Assembly: GCA_034008185.1 (NCBI GenBank)
Contig: CM067082.1
Span: 12,074,984-12,138,983, forward strand
DNA: 64,000 bases
Origin: Gorsachius magnificus
Lineage: Eukaryota; Chordata; Aves; Pelecaniformes; Ardeidae
Direction: 5' to 3'
The stretch's first letter is position 1. Each line of letters opens with the position of its first letter. Below, piece after piece: positions 39,001 through 50,460 of the stretch. A program made the position numbers and the translations under genes. A model generated the notes under the pieces. The model had not been told where the DNA came from. It searched no databases and worked only from the letters and a program-made list of their open reading frames with translations.

Positions 39001-40165
39001 TCAAATAATAAAGAGATTATCAGAATGTTTCACTCTATACACCTTTAACAACTTCTACATGGAAACCAAGAATATTTCTTTGCTGTTCTCTAGGGCTCTT
39101 TCACTCGTAAGAGTCTTGAATCCGCAGCACACAACCCCTCTTCTGAGTCAAGCTGGTCTTGCTGTAAAGCTTCTAGTCCTCTCCCTGCCACCTTCTTGAA
39201 CCACATCAAATCAATATAGGATATTTCCTCTGGAACAGAAGTTTCTGCAGTCTAGGAAACTGCAATTCCTTTAGAGAATGTACTTCATTGTCTGACCCAT
39301 TTAACCAGGAATACAACTGGTAGCAGAGCCTGCAGGAGATGTGTAAATTCATAACATTGATGAACAGTCTGTGAATGCTGCAGATGCCCACAGCATCTGT
39401 CCCTTTGCCACCTGGTAGACCTTGAATAACCCATGACATTGCAACTGTCACAGGTGGCCCCATGATGGATGTTTTCAGCCTGACTTCTCAGATGTATAAG
39501 GCTAAGCCACTACAACAAGTGGAGCTGCTGTGGTATGTACACTCTGCTTGGGATTTCAGCTCTGCTTTTGGGAGAGGGCTAGATAAGGAATCACCACCCA
39601 GCACCAGCACTTACCTTGCTCACTGCTGAACCGGGCACTTGCAGCCTCACAAGTCTTGTGGGTTCCTCTGCACAGAAACCTGGGCATGGGGATCTCTGCC
39701 AGCATCCCACTCCTGCACCCTTCCTGCGTGAAAGAGAGATGCTTGTTAGCTGCTGCTTCATATCCCTGGAACAGACTGTAGTTAAGGTGACCATGAAGAA
39801 TACTTGAAAGGTTCTTTTCTTCTTACAAGGAATTGTCAGTGAGATTATAAACACCTCTTGAAGATACTTGCAGAAATATGCCACAGGGAAACAACAGATG
39901 ATAACATCGCAAAGCAGCTGTGTCATCTGTGTCAAGGTCTTCAAAGCACAAGATATCCTTTCCTGGCCTTTTGGACCGCTTTGTTCCGGAGATGGTACGG
40001 GGTTGAAAGAGGTTTTCTGCAAGCTTTTGATGGCCTGTTAAATAATCTTTTGTTCTTGTCTTTAAGCAGCTGACATACCTCAATGTATCAAGCTGGTGAA
40101 CACTACTTTTTTCCTGGTAACATGTAACTTCACACTGCACTAAAAATTAAGCTTTTTCTAATACA
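36100..40165. other. Intergenic, nothing recognised
   Basis: AT-rich desert. Short overlapping ORFs have no family features. CCACCAAGTGGCC at 38,571-38,583 is a weaker CTCF-like match. Confidence 0.5.
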
Positions 40166-40204
40166 AATCAAGAAGCTAACTGAATTTGGTCATTTTCATT
40201 GCAG

Positions 40205-40410
40205 GAGAGTACTTTGTGAGCCTGATGATGGGCCGGCTGAATGATACACCTGGTCTGACAGGGTTCCCTAGCTATGAAAAAGGACAGACTTCTCTCAGAA
40301 TGAATCCAACCACACAAGTGAGGCTCCCTCAAAGCCATCCTGTCTTCAGAGGCTTCGACCAGAAACAACGCCTAGTTTGCTAGACCCCAGCTTCCTACCC
40401 AAATAAAACC
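40205..40410 (+). other. Orphan terminal-exon-like segment
   Basis: A CTAAC branch-point-like sequence (40,176-40,180) and TTTTCATTGCAG acceptor (AG at 40,203-40,204) precede an open frame of about 59 codons. The frame reads EYFVSLMMGRLNDTPGLTGF and later residues to a TAG at 40,381-40,383. AATAAA follows at 40,402-40,407. The order of acceptor, coding frame, stop and poly(A) signal is what a last exon looks like. I do not recognise the protein and found no matching upstream exon, so it may be a last exon of an unknown gene, a lncRNA exon or chance. Confidence 0.25.
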
Positions 40411-43400
40411 CATCGCTCGGACACGGTGACCCCTTACTCAGGAAAATTTTTACATGATTCTAACATGGTGTCATTTAATAAATTAGGATCGCAACTACTC
40501 ATAAAAAATGTGCTCATTGAATGGAATATATTATGCTTCCACTTGCTTCTGAGCTTACCAGACAGATTTTGCTATATTTGTACCGTAATCTCTTCCGCTC
40601 CTCTACAGATGAGAAGGAAAGGCCCAGCCTATTGCTTAAACATCAGTTTGTCAAGCATTTTGTGCATCCCCTGGGATTAGGGGAGCTATGAAATTGTATC
40701 ATTATCATTGCCTACTGCATTACTGAACCACCAGGCAGGGCCTGAGAGAATATGCATGCATGTTTGTGCAATGACATTTTAAAGCCACCGTTTGCCTTTT
40801 CATTTCTTTACTTTCCTGCATACTAATCCAGCCCAAAAGTATTCCAGGCTGGTGCCCAGAACCAGAATTTCCTTTTTCAGGTATTTGCGCTATTTCACCC
40901 AAGCCCATTATTTACAGATAGGAGAACTGTTGCTTTTTGCTTAACACATTTACAACTTCTGAAGAGAGAGGCAGGCTTGCAGACTGCTGTGAAGTGATTT
41001 GGGTTTCAACCTTTGTCTCCACAGTATGCCTTGGAAAAACAGGCCGCTTGTAGACTCAGAATTCAGCTCTGCAAACACCGAAACGTGCGCATGAAGTGCA
41101 ACAGCAGTAGCAGAGTCGTGGCTTTGCAGGATCAAGGTCTTACTTAAAAATGTGGGTAGGCCTGGAAGCACTTCATTTTATGCAAATTTAATTTTTCCAC
41201 TTTGTTACAGCAAAACAGATTTCAGAGCTAAGTAAGAACCAACCTGACAGGAAATTTGTAAGCCTATTAGAGGGGGAAGTGAGCTTGAAAGAACACCCTT
41301 TGACACTCTGCGGAAGTTACTGCTCCTTTGTAAGCCTACACCTTAAAAAAGTGCTCCTAAATCAAAAGTAAATGAACAATAAGTGATAAAGCCTCATCTC
41401 AGTGTTTGCTACTGCCCCAGCTCTGCCTTGATGGGGTATTGTGCTCCCTGTTGGTCCCTAGGGACTGCACAGAGAGCCGGCACCGAGGGAGGGCTGTTGG
41501 CCCTTGCAGCTCCTGACAGGGCACGACTGTGCTTTTGGACACAACCCTAAGCAAACATTGGTGTCAAACTTTTCCAACCCGAAAGGGAAGTCACGGTGAC
41601 ACAGCCAGCCAGGCTAGGCTAGGATTAACTCTTCCCGAGGCAAGGCATTTTCCTCTTCCCTGTTGTCCGAATCTGAGCAGAGGGCTCATTCACCGACTCT
41701 TCACTCCCTCTTTCCTCTTCCATTAGCTTGGTAACCAGAAAATCAAAGACTTTAGTGCATTGACATGATGTAGTTGTGGAGGGTGTGAGAGGTTTCAAAT
41801 CCCTCGTGCACTCTTGCAGGAGCATGAAGGTTAAAGCAATGTTAACATTTGAAGTGTAAGGAAGCAGACAGAGGAAGCATGGTCCCAGCAGCCTGGCGGC
41901 TCTGCTGGTGTCCTATATTTCCTACCGGCTGATGTTGTGGCAGGCTAGAATGTTGCTTTGAAATACGAAAATAGAGCGATTGATTACATTGTATTATGAA
42001 GTGTAGTTCCAGAGAGAATTTCATAAGTTTATACAAAACTTGTGGTTAGTATTTTTAAACTATAATATTATATAGCTCCTGAAAAACAAGAACCGTAATG
42101 CTAATAAGTGGTGTGTAATGTTAGTATGGGAAACAGAGCTCTTGAATGAAGAAAAGGAGTTTTTCTGTTTTCACAGAGAGATGTTTTGAATTTGTGGATG
42201 GTTTTGCCCATTTTTTCAAGGAGGGAAATTACAGTAATTTCCCTGCCACTGTTAGGACCATTATTATAGGATACTGCGGTTAGAGTTTTGTGATTTAATA
42301 AAGGAGCCCACTTACAAATGGGCCGAAACAGATATTGTACATTTTAAAGCAAAAATGTTTTGCAAATTTGAGGAAAGGATGATGAAACTGAATTGCAAGA
42401 ATTTAATTTGCCATTCATTGGTCTTTATTCTCTTTCGTCTGCAAATGAGCCGTCCTACTGAGGTGCATACAAAGAAAGGGAGATGATAGAGAATATGAGT
42501 CATTATCCCTGGTATGTAAAAGCAAAATGAATGAAGTTTGAGATCTGGACATTGATCTCAAGTGGCCGTTTTTGCCTTAGATAAATTTTCAAAAGTCTGA
42601 TATCCTTTTAGACTCTGATAACTAGTACAAACTGTTTAGTTAACAAACAGAGCTTTTTTCAAATAATGCTGAGTGGGATTCCCGCTCAAGCACTAAAGTA
42701 CACTTCAGTATCTCGGATGGGGAAACAAAAATTCAGGATAACCAAACACAAGTGGTATGTTCTAATAGAGGCCAAATGGAAGCTACAGCTGGAAGGAAAG
42801 GGTGCTTGGAAGAAAACAATTATTTATTGATAGCAGCACTCACTATTTCACCTCTTTGTGTCAAAGATTCTACAGTGATGTGAACTAAATCCAGTGCAAT
42901 CTTGAAGTTGAGATTTTCTCCTTTCCAGTTCCTTGCAGAAGGAGCATCTGCAAATTGGAAAGTGGAATGGCAAGCAAATAAGAGGCAGAATTGTACACAG
43001 AAATAAAATTTTGGTTTGGGGAAGTGTCAGATCTGTCCTCCACAGCAGGTGTGTGGCTGCATGGAAGTGTCCGCGGATAACGTGAGCAGCGTTGTGCCAC
43101 TCATACATAGAAATCACTTATGTGTTGATGTGAGATCAAGAAGCAAATCCAACACTCAGATGTAGGAGAAATTGGGCTGTCTCAGTTGAGCATTAACAGT
43201 TATAAAATTCAACACAATTTACCTGGCTAAAGCTCAACATAACTGAAATGCTCACCAGTAGGCATTTTCAGAAACATACCAGATTCTGAATAACAAGCTG
43301 AGTGCTGTGAATAAGGAGCAGAGAGGTAAGTGCTTTCTCCAGCCTCCTGTGGCTCCAGCCTTTCTCCAACTCCTGTGGCTGGAGGTAGCCCCGAGAGATT

Positions 43401-44490
43401 CTGCCCTGCTTCAGGGACCAGGCAAAGGGGGCAACTAAAGCCCCTTATTTTCATGTGTCAGTCACTAAATGCAATTACGCTTTTCCTGTTCCTTTAAGGA
43501 GATGCACTACTGCAGTAGCTTTACCAACAGGTAGACGCTGCCATTGGTTTAGGCAATACAGTCTTCCTATGTTAAATAACAACACCTGTTGGCAGAACTG
43601 GGAAAATGCTCCTCCTTCTTGAAGAAGCAGTCATCTCAAACGCAAGCTTTAAATTAAAGAGAACAAAATGTTAATAATTGGTGAAGTAGAAAGAGCATTT
43701 AGCAGGTGCCCCGTTGTGTACCCAGGGTGACTGTGCCTGTTGTGGAAAGACAAGCCAACTTCTTCCGCATCTGAGGTTTGCCAAAGTGTGCAAGAACTAG
43801 CCTGGGCAGGCTGGAGTTGAAAGGAGGTTTGGGTGGTGTGAATTCACTTGTTTGACTCAGACTTGCAGTTCTGAGCCACAGTCAGAGAACCATTTTAGTG
43901 GAGAAGTTATGAAGTGTTCTGCATGGACCTCAGACTAGCATCCCCCCCCAGATTAAGCCCAGGGATATCTTAAACAAGTTTTAAAGGCAGAATTGAACTG
44001 GAATAGTTTGAATATTGTGGTCAGCAAAGATAGTATAAAATACATTGTTTTATACAGCAAAAAAGTTCCCTCAATTTTTATTTATTCATTTCTTTCTGCT
44101 AACAAAAAGAGTTGTTGACTTCAGGAGAAATTCTCACACAGCAGTACTATGTACATGTCTGGGAATGTAAAAGTGAAAGTGATTGGGCACTGATTGGTAA
44201 TAAAGGTGAAAGTACACAGTTCATTTTTGTTACTCACAGTGGAAGAAAGAACAAAGCAAGCAATCAGGATTAAAAGCCAAGTTAATTAAATTCCAAATAC
44301 CTTTCCGTGTAATAAGTTACAATGATATTAGTAGCATGAGCTAGGAAACTTATTACTAAAAATAGCATTTTTTCAGGTTCCCTAGGTTTTCTCTCTACTT
44401 AGTAAAAAGAGGCGAGCATATCCAGAGGGCATTTCAGATCTTAGGAGAAATGAATTATTTTCTCATATGTACTCAATCTCTTTCTTTCTC
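40411..44490. other. Intergenic, nothing recognised
   Basis: Non-coding AT-rich desert without recognisable repeats or genes. Confidence 0.5.
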
Positions 44491-44494
44491 TGTA

Positions 44495-44640
44495 TATGAA
44501 TCTATATTATACACAGACACACAGAAATGCACAGACACAAGGAAAGACTTATATGTGTATATACACGTGTCTCTCTGAGTACATAGTTTACACACACATT
44601 TACGTGTGTATGGAAGCATGTGTGCATGTGGTAATAGTCC
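44495..44640. repeat. TA/TG/CA-rich low-complexity stretch
   Basis: Interrupted purine-pyrimidine alternation, including 20 strictly alternating bases at 44,551-44,570, with the palindromes GTGTATATACAC (44,555-44,566) and ACACGTGT (44,563-44,570). Confidence 0.6.
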
Positions 44641-47600
44641 CCAGCAAGCTGCGCTCTGGAACCCAGGACCCTCATCCACACTTACATGGGATAAATCCAA
44701 GCGAGGAAGTTTGACAGAGCAAATTATGATTCTGCTTTTTTACTATTTTTACAACTATGTTGCATAAAGGAGTTTCTTTTGACTTAGACTGATTTACTTC
44801 ATATCAGAGTAAGGCTTTGAGAATAAAGCATATCAGAAAAATATTTATATGGCTTTAAATAGAAGCTGGTAGTTAAAAGTCTTGGTTCAGCAAACTAAAG
44901 ATCATACCTGGGAGATATGTAGTCACATCCTGAGCTCATGTAAGTTAGCCCAACTCCTGAGTCCTCAGCCCTCCACAGGCCAGTTGAGGGTCTGGTCAGA
45001 GCCTCCCTTCATCAGCATTTGGATCTCCCTGCATGTCCCAGTGGGACCATTTTGTGTGGGGTTTTCCTCTGCAATGCCCTTTGACCAAATAGATCTCTTC
45101 TTCCAGGCTGGCCTGCGCCCTGGCACGCCAGTCCGACCCGACCCGGAGGTGGGTGCATTTCAGCTCTATTCTGAGCACAGTGGGGAAGCAGAGCTCTGCT
45201 GTTACCAATGTAAAATGCATGAACGTTACTGAGGCCCATGCACCCTGCTCCAGCGCTCAGGAAGACTTGGCCTCCCACATGCGGGAGAACAGTATTTTGA
45301 CTCTTGTTTGGAGGGCACTGCAAGAGTTATGACAGAAACTAAAAATATATCCTGCTGAATGCTGGTTACAGACAAACTTGGGCTGGAGCTACTCCATCTC
45401 AATCAGATAAATGCAAAACATTTTACCTTGTAGTAACATTACAGTTATCATAGTGTGACTGTTACTGAGTTTCAAGGTTACCAATATAACCAGAGATAAG
45501 CAGTAAACTCTGTGTCTGCAGTTCTTCCCCGCATAAGAAATACCATGCACATCAACAATGCTGGGCTTATCTTACTGCAAATACTTACGTAGTTATATTA
45601 ATGCAGCTCACAGGTTTTAGGGGAATTCCTGGTGATGGCTGAGATTCTTGAGTAAAAAGCTCTGTAGCTGCACAACATTTTATCCTGATAAGAGTGGTTG
45701 ATATTACATTAGGGTGATTGCCATCTTCCCCTCATGTTCTAATTAAAAATCCAAAGCAGGCTGGCTAATAGCACCAAATTTTAGGTGACGCACATATCCC
45801 TGAAGTTTCAGTTCTGCATCCTGAGCGCAGCCCCTAGTTTTCATGTGGCAGCCAGTGACTTTTAAGCAGCTCCGACTGCATTTGCTGTCACTGGGTGATT
45901 GCAACAGAGAGCCAGAATACAAAAAAGCCACAGCAGCACTGGCCAAAATCAAGCCCCTCACCCTTCCATATCAACCTGACTGCTGGGCCTCAGAGGTTAT
46001 GCCCAATTCTCCATTCAGGGAGTCACCTAAAGAACAAAGGGTAAATATCAGAGTGGGGGTAGATACTATTTCCACTACTTGTCATTGCAGTTTTCCTCAT
46101 CCTTTCAATACACTCCAAACAGAAGGAGACAGCTCTAGGTTATTAAGTAAGTATATATTCACTTTGGTTTTCTGTAGGGTAAGCCTATATCTGCTATGGA
46201 AACCTATAGGCACCACAACAATTTGCAACCTGGTGTGTGTACTTCATTTTCCATTCCAGTAGCTGTGCTTGGGTGTTTGTAGAGCCATCGCTACTATTAC
46301 CACTGAGTGGTGCTGGTTACTTCCAGTGACCATAAACAAAATGGGGTTCTAGTCAGGAGAAAAAAACAGATACTACACATTTTTCCTGTTTGTATGCTGC
46401 TCGTTATGTCATCCTCCTCAATATGAACTTTCAGCTCAGGTTGTCTTCTCATGCCAAAGTTTTGATGCCTGAGAAAAAAAAGAGCATTTAGCTCAGTAAG
46501 GATGCTGCTCGGGTATAAAGGTGACCTCTAGTTACAAAATAAACAGCCAGGTCACAGGCTGGAGTAGATTCTTCCCTCTGACTTCTCTGAAATTTAGGAG
46601 GAGCTGAGAAAACAGCCAAAACAGACCGCATAGATTGTAAAAGCTCTAAGAAGTAAAGGTTTACTGAGCATATCTAAGCTGAGATGGGTTGATGAATACA
46701 TCATGAGCTGACAGCCTAAGTGGCTTATCTCTGTGTCAGTAGTGAGTTACTTCTCTATTAACTCCCTCATTCCATAAAGCTGGTTTCATGTGTTTCCCTC
46801 TGTCTTTATTAGCATTTCAAACTCACTGCTGGAGTATTTCATTTTGTCCAGACTTGATCCACTTTCAGTCTATTGGTATTTATTTATTCCTGAGGCCCAT
46901 TAGCACATTTTCAATGCTGATGAACTTTTTTTCTTCTCCCTCTGCAGGTAAATCAGTTTTTAGGGGGCATGGAGATGTTTAGTCCAGCGCATAAACATGA
47001 TATGACACGCAGTGGTGCTCAGCGGCTTTAAGACATCAAATCTGGTAGCGCAGACCGTGAACTGGATGTCTGCTCTGAGATGTCCTAGCAAGGCAACAGC
47101 GAGGGGTGGTCATAACAAGGCAAGATAAAAAAACATAGGCACTCACCGACTGATGTGAGGTGGCCTTTCTTGTGCTACTTCATCTTCCTTCCCTAACTGC
47201 TCATAACCTGCAGTATCACTTGTTATCAGCCGATCTCAAAACCTGCCTTTCCTCTTGATTTAGACTTCAGTTCTTGATTCTTCCACCCACGTCTGTGTTA
47301 ATTTGCCTCCCTCACGTTGAACAGAGAGCAGATCAAGGGCTGTCATTCTGCTCGGATTAATCTCCAAGCACAAAATGTACAAAACTCCCCAATTTCAGAA
47401 TCTCACTGATTAGTCAGCAGAATGACTGCTTTGGTAACTGCCAGGCACAAGACACCTTTATAATTGCACCTGCACGTGACCACCAATGGCACTGACCGCA
47501 AACAGATCCTGTAAGTCAAGAATCTTCTCAGCCCTGAAGGTAAAGCTTGGGTTCTGGCAGGCTGAGAATGGCTATACAATTTTCTCAGCAGAATGTTAAG

Positions 47601-48445
47601 AAGCACCATAAAAGAGGGCTTCTAAGCTCTAGCTGTGTCTGTAGCAGGCTGCAGTGAACGAGCTTTGCTGGGCATTTGTAAATTTGGTGCCCCAATCTCA
47701 GCTCCTCCACCTCCATACACAGCCTGGGGGAGTACCATGAATATCCTTGCATGTGGCAAATGCTACAGACTCCTAACAGACCAAGTCCCTATTTGCTTTG
47801 TGTGGATGATCAGGATTCCTACAGTATTTTTTTGCCATGTTCTCTACATTATAGCTGATATCCTTCAGTAAACATGGGCAGTGCAGTATTTGGCAGAGCT
47901 GGCCGATGGTTTCAGGAAGGAATTTGAGGGGCACATTGCATTTAAAATGAAATGCCTTGCAAAAATCCTGGCAAGGTGAAGGATTAGACTGAATGAGGTA
48001 TCTTGCCACAGAAGTTTTTGAGGCATCGAATAACTGCTCAGTGCATATACTGTGCTGGCACGGAAAAGTGCCAGATTTCAACACATGCGCAGTTTTATAA
48101 CAAGTTCAAGCATAGGCATCATCAACCTCTCTCTTTAAAGAGCACATTCGTGTTGAATGCTCATGAGGGATTTATGTGCCTTCCTCTTTAATAATGCACA
48201 ACCTTCTAGCTTGTGCAGTCTCTAGGAAACACTGGCAACCTGCAGTCAGGAGAGGCAAGGGATTCTTTGGAGACAGCTGTTTTCACACGTTTTTCTGCTC
48301 CTGTTGATGTTCTCAGTTCTGCTATATGGGAAACTGATACTCTAATTGATATCATATATATATTACATAGCACACATGTACAGGTATGCACGCCATCACT
48401 CCAAAGACACATTTGCATGAGTGCATGTGTGCACACACACATACA
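44641..48445. other. Intergenic, nothing recognised
   Basis: Non-coding sequence. ORFs of 116 codons (44.9-45.2 kb) and 139 codons (45.8-46.3 kb) have low-complexity-free but family-less translations and are probably chance. Confidence 0.5.
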
Positions 48446-48447
48446 AT

Positions 48448-48508
48448 ATAACATAACATAACGTAACATAACATAACATAACATAACATAACATAACATA
48501 ACATAACA
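48448..48508 (+). repeat. (ATAAC)n microsatellite, split by CR1
   Basis: Twelve or so tandem ACATA/ATAAC pentamers with one G variant (ACGTA) end where the CR1 begins. The same pentamer resumes for about two and a half units after the CR1 3' end (50,439-50,450), so the element sits inside the microsatellite. Confidence 0.9.
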
Positions 48509-48528
48509 GGGAGAACCTCCATCCACTA

Positions 48529-50356
48529 GTGGATGCAAGGGGGAACATTGCCACTAAAGACGAGGAAAAGGCTGAGATACTCAACGCCTTCTTTGCCTCG
48601 GTCTTTAATGGCCCGACGAGTTATCCCCAGGGTACCCAGCCTCCTGAGCTGGAAGATGGGGACAGTGAGTGGAATAAACCCCCCATAATCCAGGAGGAAG
48701 CAGTCTTTGACCTGCTATGCCACCTGGACATCCACAAGTCTATGGGGCCGGATGGGATCCACCCAAGAGTGCTGAAGGAGTTGGCAGAGGAGCTTGCCAA
48801 GCCACTCTCTATCATTTATCAGCAGTCCTGGAGAACAGGGGAGGTCCCAGATGACTGGAGGTTGGCAAATGTGATGCCTATCTTCAAGAAGGGCCGGAAG
48901 GAGGATCCGGGGAACTACAGACCAGTCAGCCTGACCTCGGTACCGGGGAAGATTATGGAGAGGTTCATCTTGAGTGTGCTCACCAGGCACATGGAGGACA
49001 ATCAGGGGATCAGGCCCAGTCAGCATGGGTTCACGAAAGGCAGGTCTTGCCTAACCAACCTGATTTCATAGAATCATAGAATCATAGAATCATAGAACCA
49101 TAGAATCATAGAATGTTTTGGGTTGGAAGGGACCCCTAGAGGTCATCTAGTCCAACCCCCCTGCAGTGAGCAGGGACACCACTAACTAGATCAGGTTGCT
49201 CAGAGTCCCATCCAACCTGGCCTTGAATGTTTCCTTCTATGACCAGGTGACCCGCCTGGTAGATGAGGGAAAGGCTGTGGATGTTGTCTACCTGGACTTC
49301 AGCAAAGCCTTTGACACAGTCTCCCATAGCATTCTCCTGGAGAAGCTGGCAGTTCATGGCCTAGATGGATGTACTCTTTGCTGGGTTAAAAACTGGCTGG
49401 ATGGCTGAGCCCAGAGAGTCGTGGTGAATGGAGCTAAATCCAGTTGGTGACCGGTCACAAGCGGTGTCCCCCAGGGCTCAGTTTTAGGGCCGGTCTTGTT
49501 TAATATCTTTATCAATGACCTGGATGAGGGGATTGAGTGTGCCCTCAGTAAATTTGCAGATGACACCAAACTGGGTGGTAGTGTTGATCTGCTGGAGGGG
49601 AGGAGGGCTCTGCAGAGGGACCTGGACAGGCTGGATCGATGGGCCGAGGCCAACTGTATGAGGTTCAACAAGGCCAAGTGCCAGGTCCTGCACTTTGGTT
49701 ACAACAACCCCATGCAGCGCTACAGGCTTGGGGAAGAGTGGCTGGAAAGCTGCCTGGGGGAAAAAGACCTGGGAGTACTGATTGACAGCCGGCTGAATAT
49801 GAGCCAGCAGTGTGCCCAGGTTGCCAAGAAGGCCAATGGCATCCTGGCTTGTATCAGGAATAGTGTGACCAGCAGAAGTAAGGAAGTGATTGTGCCCCTG
49901 TACTCGGTGCTGGTGAGGCTGCACCTCAAACACCGTGTTCAGTTTTGGGCCCCTCACTACAAGAAAGATGTTGCATTGCTGGAACATGTCCAGAGGAGAG
50001 CAACCAAGCTGGTGAGGGGTCTGGAACACAAGTCATATGAGGAGTGGCTGAGGGACCTGGGGTTGTTTAGTCTGGAGAAGAGGAGGCTGAGGGGAGACCT
50101 GATCGCCCTCTACAACTACCTGAAAGGAGGCTGTAGTGAGGTGGGGGTCGGCCTCTTCTCCCTGGTAACAGATGATAGGACGAGGGGGAATGGCTTGAAG
50201 CTGCGCCAGGGCAGGTTTAGGCTAGACATTAGGAAAAACTTCTTCACCGAGAGGGTTGTCAGGCTCTGGAAAGGGCTGCCCAGGGAGGTGGTGGAGTCCC
50301 CATCCCTGGAGGTATTTAAAAGATGGGTAGGCGAGGTGCTTAGAGACATGGTTTAG
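48529..50356 (+). pseudogene. CR1 ORF2 reverse-transcriptase pseudogene
   Basis: The N-terminal part (48,529-49,067) carries EKAEILNAFFASVF, then DIHKSMGPDGIHPRVLKELA, IFKKGRKEDPGNYRPVSLTS and HGFTKGRSCLTNLIS, the fingers and palm of a LINE reverse transcriptase. After the nested insertion the frame resumes with [39 protein letters not shown] and the catalytic FADD motif (49,553-49,564) follow, then the thumb and C-terminal region to LRDMV. Defects are the 166-bp nested insertion, which shifts the frame by one, and two nonsense codons (TGA 49,406-49,408 and 49,448-49,450). The endonuclease domain is absent. It cannot make an active protein. Confidence 0.93.
49068..49233 (-). mobile_element. 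CR1 3' end nested in CR1 copy C
   Basis: This 166-bp minus-strand CR1 3' end has five or six ATAGAATC units, then GTTTTGGGTTGGAAGGGACC and CTGCAGTGAGCAGGGACA, the same subfamily as copies A and B. It splits the host codon between LIS and FYDQ. Joining 49,067 to 49,234 restores the host frame exactly, and no target duplication longer than about 4 bp is visible. It must be younger than its host. Confidence 0.95.
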
Positions 50357-50438
50357 TGGTGGACAGGTACAGTTGGGCTCGATGATCTTAAAGGTCTTTT
50401 CCAACCAAACGATTCTATGATTCTATTCTATGATTCTG

Positions 50439-50460
50439 TAACATAACATAATATATATAT
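50439..50460 (+). repeat. Resumed ATAAC/AT microsatellite
   Basis: TAACATAACATA then (AT)n directly after the CR1 3' end. It is the right half of the split microsatellite and may include the target-site duplication. Confidence 0.85.

Larger units (their letters stand above)
48509..50438 (+). mobile_element. CR1 LINE, long 5'-truncated copy (copy C)
   Basis: The longest CR1 in the window: about 1.76 kb of CR1 once the nested insertion is removed. It starts in ORF2 just before the reverse-transcriptase domain, runs through the complete C-terminus and stop (50,354-50,356), and ends with a 3' UTR carrying GATGATCTTAAAGGTC and three ATTCTATG-type units. It has the full LINE 3' end, so it inserted by target-primed reverse transcription and was 5'-truncated. 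Low internal damage suggests moderate age. Confidence 0.95.

Noticed and set aside
44882..45232. 116-codon plus-strand frame as a gene
   Set aside because: No recognisable family, no splice or poly(A) signals, and an overlapping antisense frame of similar length.
45843..46262. 139-codon plus-strand frame as a gene
   Set aside because: Translation shows no domain and there are no nearby promoter-like or terminator-like signals.
48206..48584. Minus-strand repeat protein with CYVML pentapeptides
   Set aside because: It is only the translation of the (ATAAC)n microsatellite.
49484..50029. 181-codon minus-strand frame
   Set aside because: Antisense shadow of the CR1 reverse-transcriptase region.
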